DNA from: Nostoc sp. KVJ3
Lineage (GTDB): Bacteria; Cyanobacteriota; Cyanobacteriia; Cyanobacteriales; Nostocaceae
Reading direction: 5' to 3'
Assembly (NCBI RefSeq): GCF_026127265.1
Contig: NZ_WWFG01000006.1
Coordinates: 62,001-126,000 of the forward strand
DNA length: 64,000 nucleotides
In this document: positions 26,601 through 34,347 of the stretch, one piece after another
How the letters are laid out: every line of letters starts with the position of its first letter
Numbering within the stretch: the stretch's first letter is position 1
Notes under the pieces: model-generated
Databases searched by the model: none
Told to the model about the DNA's origin: nothing
Seen by the model: only the letters and a program-made list of their open reading frames with translations
Made by a program: the position numbers and the translations under genes

Positions 26601-27485
26601 CATCGTCGTCCCGTGTTTGGAGTACACTTTGCCGTTGACCCCAACAGACAGTAGAACTCGCGCAAAATCCTGCCACTTAAAGAAAGTCTCTCGCCAAGTA
26701 GGATTATTGGGAGAGAACCAATTGGCTGTGATTGTTACCAGCCGTCCACCATCAGCCAGTCTTTGCAATGCCGAGTTGATGTGGCGAGGAGTTGCGTCGG
26801 GGTTGCGACTGTTGATTTTGGGAGATGCGGAGAAAGGTGGATTCATCAGAACAACTGAAGGCTGAGTCTTGCCAACCAGATAGTCGTTAATCTGTTCCGC
26901 GTTTACTGAGAATAGTGGAGTGCCAGGGAATAGCCGTCGCAGAATCTTCTCCCTATCGGGTGCAAGCTCGTTGAGCATCAGACTTGCGCCTTGTAGTTTC
27001 CCAAATTGGGCTATTAAGCCAGTCCCGGCACTTGGCTCAAGGATGAGGTCGCTGCTACTGATTTGTCCCGCCAATGCTACCAAGTATGCCAGGGGCAACG
27101 GTGTCGAGAATTGCTGAAGCTGTACTGACTCTTCACTACGGCGAGTATGCGTCGGGCAGAGGGCTGTTAATTCTTCTAATTGTTGCACAACCACTTGAGG
27201 TTGTTGTGATAAAATCTTAATTCCCAGATGACGCAGATATAATATTTGCGCCACTTCAATAGCTTCGTAAGCGTCTTTCCACTGCCACGCACCGGACGCA
27301 GCAGTGCCTAGAAAGTAGCGATTCATCTGGGAAGAAACAGTTTTTGTAGAGAGAGGGCGATTATCTGTTAAAACTTTTGCAAGCTCTTGGGCAACATTAA
27401 TAACTGACTGCCCATAATCGATTACTGTTTGCAAATCGAATAAAGAACCTTGAGTGAAAAGTTGCTGTACCATTGCATCACTCAC
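23628..27485 (-). CDS. N6-methyltransferase/strawberry-notch-like helicase, interrupted near its C terminus
   Basis: 1285 codons. Residues 1-300 carry an adenine-methyltransferase domain (motif I LEPSAGTG at 149-156, NPPFS at 215-219). A strawberry-notch type superfamily 2 helicase follows: Walker A GDGTGAGKGRQ at about 497-507, DECH at 604-607, YVSATGA, and IFSDAGGTGRSYHADL with ALGRSH-type motif VI (GLGRSHRTNQ). Such fusions occur on plasmids, phages and integrative elements; proposed roles are DNA modification, anti-restriction or replication. The last four residues and the stop come from the IS4 end. The original protein was 1426 residues, with its tail at 21778-22216. The helicase core is intact, so residual activity is possible. 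Confidence 0.9.
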   Translation of the reverse strand: MSDAMVQQLFTQGSLFDLQTVIDYGQSVINVAQELAKVLTDNRPLSTKTVSSQMNRYFLGTAASGAWQWKDAYEAIEVAQILYLRHLGIKILSQQPQVVVQQLEELTALCPTHTRRSEESVQLQQFSTPLPLAYLVALAGQISSSDLILEPSAGTGLIAQFGKLQGASLMLNELAPDREKILRRLFPGTPLFSVNAEQINDYLVGKTQPSVVLMNPPFSASPKINSRNPDATPRHINSALQRLADGGRLVTITANWFSPNNPTWRETFFKWQDFARVLLSVGVNGKVYSKHGTTMETRITVFDKVPADNPGDIPCIPETLDLPELLALIEQLPERSPWERSEEVKAAAKAIVVQLPKRTTVAQPETVSFLPDDIVVLEYEVIEWTASEGLKDTLYETYRPQRIRIKDALPHPSLLCESAALALVSPPAPTYKPHLPRNIITQGLLSEAQLESVIYAGQAHCEFLSGSYIVDDSWDNVTVAATGEENAVRFRRGWFLGDGTGAGKGRQCAGIILDNWCQGRQKAIWVSKSSALIEDARRDWCALGGTERDIIDLSNIKLGDPIPFTQGILFCTYSTLRSQKNGKSRLKQIVEWAGKDFEGAIAFDECHVMGNAMAQEGKLGMVAASQQGIVGLRLQNALPQARVVYVSATGATKVSNLSYANRLGLWQTGDFPFTSREDFVESIEGGGIAAMEVVARDLKALGLYLARSLSFEGVEYQTLEIELTPTQERSYNSYSDAFQVIHHNLDKALEACNISGSKTYNRAAKMSAVSQFESHKQRFFNHLLTGMKCPTLIKAIEQDLVLGLAVVIQIVSTNEELLKRRLDEVPASEWKDLNLDLTPREYVMDYLMSAFPIHLHSIHSGEDGEERSEPVFDADGSPVISQEAVTLRDALVDKLTSLDPIPGALEQLLWHFGNKQVAEVTGRSKRVLKDDSGRLFVDSRGSGANIAETAAFMQGDKQILIFSDAGGTGRSYHADLNAVNRKRRSHYLLEAGWRADNAIQGLGRSHRTNQASAPVFRPVTTNVIGERRFISTIARRLDSLGALTRGQRQTGGNGIFEAKDNLESNYAQHALYELFKQIYQGRFYEMSLGKFEQMTGLSLTSHEGGMKIDLPPLRQFLNRLLALRIDMQNIIFERFELLLSQQIETAIANGVYEIGVETLRAERFTVESQEAVYTHPETNSTTNYLKIERVQRNNIRTANEMLEFADKYQGRFMVNEKGIAAVTIPTHSIFDAEGGVVLRVLLVRPQKETRVIVEQLNSSTWRQVSADTFVATWSIEVETLPLVSS

Positions 27486-27618
27486 AATATTATTTTTTCA
27501 CTCTTGCTATGGCGAAGCCTTTCTCTTATTAATAAATGAGGCAAGTAATTGCCTCATTTGAACTTTTGAACCTTCCAATATTTATTCTTAGGTGATCAGC
27601 CGAGGCTTAAAAAGCGAA

Positions 27619-28068
27619 TTAGCCAGCTTTACGCGGTCTGCCTGGATTGCGCTTGCCTGAAGACTTTACATCAGCCTTTTTAGTTTTCGGTGATTTGTTG
27701 GCAGCATTGTTAGCTTTGCTTGAACGAGTAGTACGTTTTGGTCGTGGTGAAATTTCTTTAACTGGAGGCAGTAATCTCAATGTAGGGAATGAGAGAACAA
27801 CTGCTTCATTACTTGTACGATGAACAACTTCATCGTCTAACATCCAAGGATCTGGGAATTTTTCAAAAGTCCGAGCTTGTTGCGGTGTGATTACTTCTGA
27901 TACTGATGGGATTTTAGAAGCAGCTATATTTCCATTGCTAACCGAAACCACATTACTAGTGTAAGCAGCCGATACAAATAGTCCGTTAATGAACTGGAAC
28001 ATAACGAGAGTAACAAATGCCCAAAAGATGACTACGATTGCCAAGGTGAGTAGAGATTGCATATCCAT
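27619..28068 (-). CDS. Single-pass membrane protein with a basic GRPRK tail, unknown
   Basis: 149 residues: an N-terminal hydrophobic segment LLTLAIVVIFWAFVTLVMF at about 6-24 and a Lys-rich C-terminal tail ending GKRNPGRPRKAG, which contains an AT-hook-like core. The topology suggests a membrane anchor with a cytoplasmic, DNA-binding tail. No family is recognised. It lies about 130 bases upstream of the helicase gene on the same strand and may be co-transcribed. Confidence 0.65.
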   Translation of the reverse strand: MDMQSLLTLAIVVIFWAFVTLVMFQFINGLFVSAAYTSNVVSVSNGNIAASKIPSVSEVITPQQARTFEKFPDPWMLDDEVVHRTSNEAVVLSFPTLRLLPPVKEISPRPKRTTRSSKANNAANKSPKTKKADVKSSGKRNPGRPRKAG

Positions 28069-28438
28069 GATTATTCCTCAACTAAGTATTTGTATTTTTC
28101 AATTGATTTACGCAAAGCGTTTTTAAGCCTTGTTCAAATGTGAAGCGAATTTGAACGCATACTCTCTTCAAGAGAGGACTTCACTCTAAATTTAGCGTAG
28201 CGTCTCTCTGATTTGACTCAGCTACATTTCTTCGTTATTTTAAAGCTTATTTATAAAATAAAGCAGCTTTTAGTATTTACCTATTTTTAGATTTCAAGTA
28301 TTATATTTATAAACTTGTTTTCCAAAGATAAATATTGGGTTAAATCTATGGTTAAGATTTGATTTGCTAGTTAATTCTTGAGATAAAACATTCTATTCAA
28401 ACGAAAAATAAAAGTAGTCGTCACAATTAATTGAAAGT
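28069..28438. promoter_or_regulatory. Divergent promoter region of the sigma factor and membrane-protein genes
   Basis: 370 bases without a gene. CTCTCTTCAAGAGAG at about 28162-28176 forms a hairpin. Next to it is a GCGTAGCGTCTCTCTG piece of the palindromic repeat family common in Nostoc. The last 150 bases before the sigma gene are very AT-rich. Confidence 0.4.
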
Positions 28439-29389
28439 ATGCCCAGCCCAACTACGGACTTAGTTCGTTCCTACCTCAAAGAAATCGGACGCTACCCTCT
28501 GCTAACTCCTGAGCAAGAAATTACAAATGCTAGGCTTGTGCAGCAGATGATGGCGATTGAAGAACAGCGCTCAAGCCTTGCACTTCAATTAAAGCGAGAA
28601 CCAACCACAAGAGAATTAACTACCTCGCTTGGGCAAACCGAAGCTGAAGTACAGTCAATCGTTCAACAAGGTCAAAAAGCTAAACATAAAATGGTGACAG
28701 CTAACCTACGATTGGTGGTAGCGATCGCTAAAAAGTACCAGAATCATAATTTAGATTTTCTCGATTTGCTCCAAGAGGGGGCACTGGGACTACAGCGTGG
28801 GGTCGAGAAATTTGACCCTAACAAAGGCTATAAACTATCAACCTATACTTATTGGTGGATTACCCAGTCAATAACACGTGCTGTAGCAGATAAGTCTCGC
28901 ACTATTCGTTTACCAATTCATATCAACGAAAAGTTAAACAAAATCAGGAGAGTACAGCAGCAACTGTCTCAATCTTTGGGTCGTCCTCCAGTTGTAGCAG
29001 AAATTGCCGAATCCTTAAATGTATTGCCTAGTCAAATACGGGAATACCTTCACGTTTCCCGCACTCCAGTCTCGCTAGAAATGCGAGTCGGAGATGAGCG
29101 CGAAACTGAACTAGCTGACATTTTACCGATGGATGGTATTTCCCTAGATGAGCAAATAACTCAAGAGCTTTTACATCAAGACTTGAGTAAGTTGCTGGCA
29201 TTGCTCAATCCAAGGCAACGAGAAGTATTGACTCTACGTTTTGGATTGTCAGATAATCAGCAACTAACCTTAAGTCAAGTTGCAAAACGCCTAAATCTTA
29301 GTCGAGAGACAATTCGTAAAACTGAACATCTTGCTTTAAAAATTTTGCGCTCTCATCAAAATAAGATTAAAGACTATCTTCTTAATTAG
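28439..29389 (+). CDS. RNA polymerase sigma factor, RpoD-like (group 2 type)
   Basis: 316 residues. Region 1.2 reads DLVRSYLKEIGRYPLLTPEQE; region 2 has NLRLVVAIAKKY, FLDLLQEGALGL and STYTYWWITQSITRAV (promoter melting and -10 recognition); region 4.2 LTLSQVAKRLNLSRETIRKTE recognises the -35. Full-length regions 2-4 without a long region 1.1 fit the cyanobacterial group 2 sigma factors. A plasmid-borne sigma factor could direct the core enzyme to plasmid or stress promoters. Its targets cannot be read here. Confidence 0.93.
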   Translation: MPSPTTDLVRSYLKEIGRYPLLTPEQEITNARLVQQMMAIEEQRSSLALQLKREPTTRELTTSLGQTEAEVQSIVQQGQKAKHKMVTANLRLVVAIAKKYQNHNLDFLDLLQEGALGLQRGVEKFDPNKGYKLSTYTYWWITQSITRAVADKSRTIRLPIHINEKLNKIRRVQQQLSQSLGRPPVVAEIAESLNVLPSQIREYLHVSRTPVSLEMRVGDERETELADILPMDGISLDEQITQELLHQDLSKLLALLNPRQREVLTLRFGLSDNQQLTLSQVAKRLNLSRETIRKTEHLALKILRSHQNKIKDYLLN

Positions 29390-29405
29390 AACTAACTAAG
29401 GGTTA

Positions 29406-29609
29406 TTGAACTGTAGTTTCATTTGTATAAGTCGAACTCGCTACTCCAAAGGCTGGAAACAAATCGCCACTGCCTTTTTAGATGCCTCCAATTGCTGCTG
29501 TCAGGAGTGCGGTGCGATCGCATATTCGCACTTTCCGGCGGCATCGCCTCTGCTTAATCCCCGGCCAAAAACCATCAGATTGCCCCTGTTTCAATCAAAT
29601 GGTGTATGA
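29406..29609 (+). pseudogene. Possible HNH-protein N-terminal remnant
   Basis: A 67-codon frame contains RTRYSKGWKQIATAFLDASN followed by CCCQECGAIA, which resembles the opening of cyanobacterial HNH proteins (KGWKxIA...CxxCG). The rest of an HNH domain is absent, and the following sequence looks unrelated. Probably debris; a chance resemblance cannot be excluded. Confidence 0.35.
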
Positions 29610-29663
29610 ATATATTGCTATCTAAAAACTATCCTTATAAATAGAACACCAAAGAAAGAACCG

Positions 29664-29915
29664 ATGCCCAGCAAAACTATTGAAGTCCGAGAGTACACCG
29701 TCAGAGCGCACAAGCGGGAAATTCATACTCGCGTTTTTAACTTTGTGTGTAAGCAGTGCGAACAACCCACACAACGAGAAACTTTTGGTGTGCGACCGCT
29801 TTACTGTGAAAAATGCCGTCCTCCTCAACCTCCCAAGCAATCGAAATTAGTACCTATAGGCAAGAGGAAACCCAGAGCAATGAACTATAAGAGTGGGAAG
29901 GATATCGCTGGGTGA
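29664..29915 (+). CDS. Small zinc-ribbon-like protein
   Basis: 83 residues with two CxxC pairs (FVCKQCEQ at about 28-35 and LYCEKCRPP at 46-54), which together can hold one zinc ion, and a basic C terminus. ATG 29664 is preceded by AAAGAAAGAA. It recalls small zinc-ribbon DNA-binding or accessory proteins of cyanobacterial plasmids; no precise family or role is known to me. Confidence 0.6.
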   Translation: MPSKTIEVREYTVRAHKREIHTRVFNFVCKQCEQPTQRETFGVRPLYCEKCRPPQPPKQSKLVPIGKRKPRAMNYKSGKDIAG

Positions 29916-29934
29916 TTTTTGCCTCATAGTTTTG

Positions 29935-30115
29935 AGCGATACCTTCTCTTTCAGAGACGCTAACGCGTAGCTTGCTTCCACGAAGTGGTACGAGAGGCAA
30001 TGCCTTCCCTGTGGAACGCACTCGCGTTCGGCACGTCTTCTCTACGAGACGCACTCGCGTTCGACGAACGCTTACGGAAAAAGCGGTTACGCCATCGCAC
30101 GAAAGGGAATGAAGC
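29935..30115. repeat. Cluster of Nostoc-type palindromic interspersed repeats
   Basis: Consecutive short palindromic elements: GAGACGCTAACGCGTAGCTT, CCACGAAGTGG, GTCTTCTCTACGAGACGC, and ACTCGCGTTCG occurring twice. Similar elements lie near 34060-34135 and 35740-35780. These are the GC-rich repeats scattered between genes in Nostocales genomes. The rest of 29916-30436 has no gene I can support. Confidence 0.7.
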
Positions 30116-30436
30116 AGCAGCTATATGTGAGGTTACGGCAGTTGACATCAAGTGGACAGCCGTGAAGAGGCTGTAGATTGGCTGTTGCACGGGTTGCAAA
30201 AACAAGCCAAACCGTATCTATTATCCTTGCACGCTTTGCTATTGGCGGCTGTTGAAAGGGAATACAACCTTGTATGGAGACAGCCAAAGTAAACTTGATT
30301 GTTAATGCAACAATTCAACAATTATCTCATTGTATGAAAGCAATCCTTAATCTCATTGGTCTTCTGTGCTTGCTCTTAAGAGACGCTGCATTGCAACGTT
30401 TCAAATGTTGGGTGCGAAATGGGAAATTGCGTATTT

Positions 30437-31024
30437 CTAGGCATTTACAACCTTGGGAAATACCCGATTCAAGTCTAATAAAACATCTTCAAATCCAGGA
30501 ATCGTTACTGACTGATGTGGTAAAGATATCTGCTTGCTGAGATAATTGAATTCACCTTGAGCATTTTGATAGGGTTGGCTATAACGCTCAAGTTGGCGAA
30601 CATTTAAGTTGACAATCCAATAATCAGAAATTGCGGCTTCTGCGTAGATTTTTAACTTTGTTGTTTGGTCGTAATCTAGGGTTGAGTCCGAAATCTCAAT
30701 CACTAAAAAAATATCTTCTGGATAAGGATGATGGGCGAGATAATCTTCGTCTTTGCCACGTGCTACCGCCACATCTGGTTCAGGTTCACTTTGCGAAGGC
30801 AAAGTAATCGGATCTTGTCCGCGAATCACGGCACGATCGCCCAACAACCGATCCAATTGGCGGCATAAGATAGAACCGCAGACTGTATGAGGTGTGCCCT
30901 TGGCTACCATCTGAATTAGTTCTCCGCGAATCAACTCGATGCGATCGCTCTCCTTTAGAAATTCCAGTTCAATCAGCCGATGATATTCGTCAATAGTAAA
31001 TCGTTTTGGTGTGACAACGTTCAT
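30437..31024 (-). CDS. Uma2 family (DUF820) endonuclease-like protein
   Basis: 195 residues with the Uma2 pattern: FTIDEYHRLIELEFLKESDR, IELIRGELIQMVAKG, EPEPDVAVARG, DIFLVIEISDSTLDYDQTTK and ISDYWIVNL, giving the PD-(D/E)XK-like active site. It is only distantly like the Uma2 gene at 7272, so this is a second lineage and not a duplication. No partner gene is evident; a TnpB remnant lies head-to-head upstream. Confidence 0.9.
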   Translation of the reverse strand: MNVVTPKRFTIDEYHRLIELEFLKESDRIELIRGELIQMVAKGTPHTVCGSILCRQLDRLLGDRAVIRGQDPITLPSQSEPEPDVAVARGKDEDYLAHHPYPEDIFLVIEISDSTLDYDQTTKLKIYAEAAISDYWIVNLNVRQLERYSQPYQNAQGEFNYLSKQISLPHQSVTIPGFEDVLLDLNRVFPKVVNA

Positions 31025-31074
31025 GGGACATCATCGATTTAACTGTTATCTACTTTCTAGCTTACCATCTGTAT

Positions 31075-31263
31075 TCAAGAGAGTGGAATTGCCCCAACTG
31101 TGGGATACACCACGACAGAGATATTAACGCAAGTAAGAATATTTTGGCTGCGGGACTCGCAGTTTCAGCGCCAGTCACTCATGGGGGAAACCCCCTTGGC
31201 GCTAGCCTCTCCCTTTGGGAGAAGACCGCGCTGGCTTGTCTGTGGAGCGAACATAAGACCTGA
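31075..31263 (+). pseudogene. TnpB (IS200/IS605 OrfB) C-terminal remnant
   Basis: The open frame reads SREWNCPNCGIHHDRDINAS and then KNILAAGLAVSAP. This is the zinc finger (second CPxC pair) and the third RuvC acidic motif (DRDINASKNIL) at the C terminus of TnpB nucleases. Everything upstream, including the first two RuvC motifs, is missing; the Uma2 gene starts at 31024 in the other direction. The frame ends at TGA 31261-31263 after SLWEKTALACLWSEHKT. This is an inactive nuclease fragment kept next to its element's right end. Confidence 0.8.
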
Positions 31264-31397
31264 CAGCCTTAAGGCTGAAGGGCAGTTGCGAAATACCCGT
31301 AAGGCTTGCCTTGAGCGTAGCCGAAAGGGAAAGAAACAGAAACCTAAGTCGTGAGTCTTAGGAATCCCCGACCATTTACAACGGGGTGGATGTCAAA
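31264..31397 (+). ncRNA. Probable omega-RNA/right-end remnant of the IS200/IS605 element
   Basis: Directly after the TnpB remnant lies a structured stretch ending in GAATCCCCG-loop-CGGGG (31363-31386) and GGATGTCAA, the form of IS605-type right ends in cyanobacteria. In active elements the transcript across tnpB's 3' end and the right end makes the omega RNA, with its guide taken from the flanking DNA, here from about 31398. The 5' limit of the RNA is unknown and may lie inside the tnpB remnant. Confidence 0.6.
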
Positions 31398-31541
31398 CTG
31401 TAGCTGCGAAAAAACGTAGTTTTTCATGCAGGGCAATCGGTGGCAGTCCAGTTTTTTGGTATCTTATCTTGGTATTACACCCAAGACCTTGCACCCTAGT
31501 TTTGGTTAACATAGAAATTCCCCTGACATTGCACACATTGT

Positions 31542-32120
31542 ATGCCCAAGACTTGGAACATCAAGATAGATAACTATTTTCAAGCCAACCCCAATTGCAT
31601 CATTGCCACCGCCCATGTAGACTCGTTCCCGACAGACCTACCACTAGAACCCAACATCAGGGAACCAAACCGTAAAAGCGCGACCTACAGACAAATCTTC
31701 GACTCACTGACCACCGAACCTGGAAAATTCTTCTCCCGCCACAGTGGAATCGTTCTGTCGGCTAATATTGTTAAACCTGTCAAGAACAAAACTGAACTGG
31801 AGCTAGAAGTCTTAGAAGCTAACGAGGGTGGCAGCGACGGTATTATCAATGGGGGGCATACAGTTTTAGCATTCGAGCAAGCGAAAAATTACAAATATGA
31901 CCTAACCCAAGCCAGGGTAAAAGTTACGATTCACATCGGACTGACTGAAGAATCAGCCCTAGTAGTCTGCCAAGCCAACTTTGCTAGGTTAAATTCGGAT
32001 ATAAACGCTGCATTTTTCGGCGAGCATCTTTGGTTTGAAAACCCCAATAGACACTGGCTTTTTGCTGATTACGTTGTTTCTCCCAAGCGGCAATCTCAGA
32101 AGTTAATGTTTCTGGATTAG
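31542..32120 (+). pseudogene. AIPR-like abortive-infection protein, 5' part
   Basis: The first 140 codons (to 31961) are native; the rest is read from the IS630 end. It contains KFFSRHSGIVLSANIVKP and DGIINGGHTVLAFEQA, which resemble the FxxxxGI and NGxxT motifs of AIPR proteins, linked to phage resistance by abortive infection. Excising the IS with one TA joins ...EESAL to DIALASNTTTPVDSRSKVNA in the same frame, giving a 412-residue protein. Assignment to AIPR is by motif only. Confidence 0.7.
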
Positions 32121-32658
32121 GAATACGGCGTTCTAAACATTGGCGAGACAAAACAGATAATTCAATTTCTACTTGATTCAGCCAAGAAGCGTGTTTAGGA
32201 GTATAGTGAAACTCTAATTTTTGAATAATTCGACGTGCTTCTTCTGGTGAAAAAACTTCATATAATGCACTGGGGGTATGAATATTCAAGTTATCAACTA
32301 CTAAACGAACAACATCGGCATCTCGGTAGCAAACATCTACTAAATTTTTCATCTGTTTAGCAAAATCGGCTTTAGTTCGACGCTCTGTAACTTCGATATG
32401 CCGCCAGCCCGCCAAGGGTTGAAAACATGCAAATAAATTTACTGTCCCGTTACGTTTATACTCAAAGTCATAACGTTCAGGCTGCTCCGGCTCTGGTGGC
32501 AAAGGAAGTCTTACTTCTTCTACTAATTGGTATGGACGTTCATCAAAGCAGACTACAGGGCGTTTAGGATCATAAGGCTCATTGTATAAATCCAGCACAT
32601 CTTCCATTCGGAAAACATATTCTGCGTTAACTTCAGGAATACACCATTGTTCTTTCAA
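31984..32658 (-). CDS. IS630 transposase, catalytic part (orfB), copy 1
   Basis: 224 residues with the DDE triad in VVCFDERPYQL, VRLVVDNLNIHTPSA and HASWLNQVEIELSVL. The frame continues upstream as KNEIKPWLKEQW across the orfA end, reached by slipping -1 on AAAAAAAA within ACT-TTA-AAA-AAA-ACG (T8 at about 32684-32691). It is full length, unlike copy 2. Confidence 0.9.
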   Translation of the reverse strand: MKEQWCIPEVNAEYVFRMEDVLDLYNEPYDPKRPVVCFDERPYQLVEEVRLPLPPEPEQPERYDFEYKRNGTVNLFACFQPLAGWRHIEVTERRTKADFAKQMKNLVDVCYRDADVVRLVVDNLNIHTPSALYEVFSPEEARRIIQKLEFHYTPKHASWLNQVEIELSVLSRQCLERRIPNPETLTSEIAAWEKQRNQQKASVYWGFQTKDARRKMQRLYPNLT

Positions 32659-33107
32659 CCAAGGCTTGATTTCGTTTTTTTTAAAGTTTGACGTACTGTT
32701 TCATCTGAGATTGAATCTATGATACCAACGTTCACTAAATGATCTGCTAATAATTGCATTGTCCAACGTACTCTTCCGACTGGTGGATTAGAACAAGCAG
32801 TTGCAATCAAAAATGCTTCTTGTTTTTCATCTAACTTTTTAGGTTTTGGTGGATGAACTTCATCCTTCAAAGCAAAATCTAACCCCCCAATGACAAATTT
32901 TTCTCGTATTCGTTGCACTGTTGCAACATGCGCTCTAACTATGCTAGCGATCGCTTGATCCGTTTCTCCTTCAGAAGCCATTAGAAGAATGTTTGCACGG
33001 GTTATAGTTCTTGCTTTGTGCTTACCTTTTTTAATTATTGCTTGTAGCTGAGAAACTTCATCTTCATTCAAGTCAACAATGTACTTTTTCGCCATGTTAC
33101 ACCCCAT
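32655..33107 (-). CDS. IS630 transposase, DNA-binding part (orfA), copy 1
   Basis: 150 residues with two helix-turn-helix segments (ARTITRANILLMASEGETDQ, VATVQRIREKFVIGG), typical of the N-terminal half of IS630 transposases, ending in TLKKTKSSLG after the A8 slippery run. The stop overlaps the orfB start by 4 bases. It is probably made alone and as the N-terminal half of the frameshift fusion. Confidence 0.88.
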   Translation of the reverse strand: MGCNMAKKYIVDLNEDEVSQLQAIIKKGKHKARTITRANILLMASEGETDQAIASIVRAHVATVQRIREKFVIGGLDFALKDEVHPPKPKKLDEKQEAFLIATACSNPPVGRVRWTMQLLADHLVNVGIIDSISDETVRQTLKKTKSSLG

Positions 33108-33166
33108 TTTTGGCTATTTTACCAATTAGGGGTTTTACTTAGCAAAGTTACCTTGGCAGACTACTA

Positions 33167-33985
33167 GACATAGCCCTGGCAAGTAATACTACAACGCCAG
33201 TAGATTCTCGCTCCAAAGTCAACGCCAGAGGTGATTACAAATTCATCAAGCAGTATTTAGCGCAGTTAGAACAGAAAGAAGATAGGAAATTTAGAATAGC
33301 CTATTACCAAAACCAAAGCAGCGCTCCCAGAAATGCCCAATGCAATGTGAACCATTTGCTGAAGTTGATAAACTGCCTAGATAGAAACAGATACAACCCC
33401 GACGGCAATAAACGAACCAAACACCCAACAGGTACAAGTATCCCCTCTCAAATCACAGACACAGAAAGGGAAAGATTAACTGCACTTTTGCCTCTGCTAT
33501 CTCAGGCTTTGTGGATAGAGCAAAGACTGTACGAAATAATCCAAGAACATATCAGCAACCCCAGAAGAAAGGGTGTGAACGATTTAGCATCAATAGATAT
33601 ACGAAAAACTACATTGTTGCCTGATAGCAAGTACTCTTTTGGGTTTGGTGCGCCAACTGACCTGGCACTACCGATAGTTGCATCCTATCGGGTATTTTTG
33701 GACAAAGACTATAAATGGATTCTGCCGTTTAACGAATTTGCCGAAGATTTCCTCCAACATCTGTGGAATAACTATTTCCGCAAATACTTGGTGTCGGAGA
33801 AAACAGCCGGAAATACAGTAGGAACAAAAATCAGCCGCAATCAAGAGATTTGGGAAAGTCTGTATATCTCAGCGCAGAGTTATCTAAATCAGCACTTGGT
33901 GAAAATGGTCAACTCCAGCAAGTCAGAAGAAGAATTGAAGGTGACACAAAGTACAAAAGGGCGTGTGCAAGCAGGTAAGAAATGA
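33167..33985 (+). pseudogene. AIPR-like protein, 3' part
   Basis: The continuation of the gene begun at 31542, in frame after removal of the IS630 element. It reads DIALASNTTTPVDSRSKVNA and later LLKLINCLDRNRYNPD and FGFGAPTDLALPIVASYRVF. The first internal start is the GTG at 33347, which would give 212 residues. It lacks the motif-bearing N-terminal part and is probably not functional alone. Confidence 0.75.
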
Positions 33986-34020
33986 AGAGGGGGAAAGGGG
34001 AAAGGGGAAAGGGGAAAGGG
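33984..34020 (+). repeat. G-rich tract with possible G-quadruplex
   Basis: GAGGGGGAAAGGGG followed by three further GGGGAAA/GGGAA units directly after the AIPR stop codon. Four or more G-runs of at least three with AAA loops satisfy the usual quadruplex rule. A complementary C-rich tract (CCCTTTCCCCTTTTCCCC) lies at about 34217-34234, so the two could also pair as a long hairpin. Confidence 0.65.
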
Positions 34021-34347
34021 AACCAGTGACTTAAAAGCTCTTGTTTCAAATAAAGACCGGAGCTTTCGGAGGCTCGCCTGGGCGCTGCTAAGTTCTCTCT
34101 ACGAGAGGCCTTGGGCGAACGCACTACGTGGCGGGTATTATCTTCTTTTTTTTTGTTCGACCTATTTAAAAACACTTGGCTGGTTACCTTGTGGGGAAAA
34201 GTTCTTTATTCCTACCCTTTCCCCTTTTCCCCTTCTCGGTAATAGTACAAGTTGTCAGTCTATGGGTGAGATTCGTTTTGGATGAGGGATGGTGTGTTTA
34301 CGCACCAAAAATTAAAATGAAACTACTAAACGGTATTACGAATTGAG
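34021..34347. other. Spacer with palindromic interspersed repeat and C-rich tract
   Basis: It holds the Nostoc-type repeat element CTCTCTACGAGAGGCC with GCGAACGCACTACGTGGCG at about 34090-34135 and the C-rich tract noted above. No coding sequence is supported. Confidence 0.45.

Larger units (their letters stand above)
31962..33164 (-). mobile_element. IS630-family element, copy 1, 1203 bp
   Basis: Inverted ends GTAGTCTGCCAAG...AACTTTGCTA (31962 onward; inverted at the right up to 33164) are flanked by TA at 31960-31961 and 33165-33166, the standard IS630/Tc1-mariner target duplication. It carries a two-frame transposase. An element of identical length lies at 52064-53266. It interrupts the AIPR-like gene. 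Confidence 0.95.

Noticed and set aside
30274..30540. Forward 88-aa frame before the Uma2 gene
   Set aside because: It lies in repeat-derived and antisense sequence without a ribosome site.
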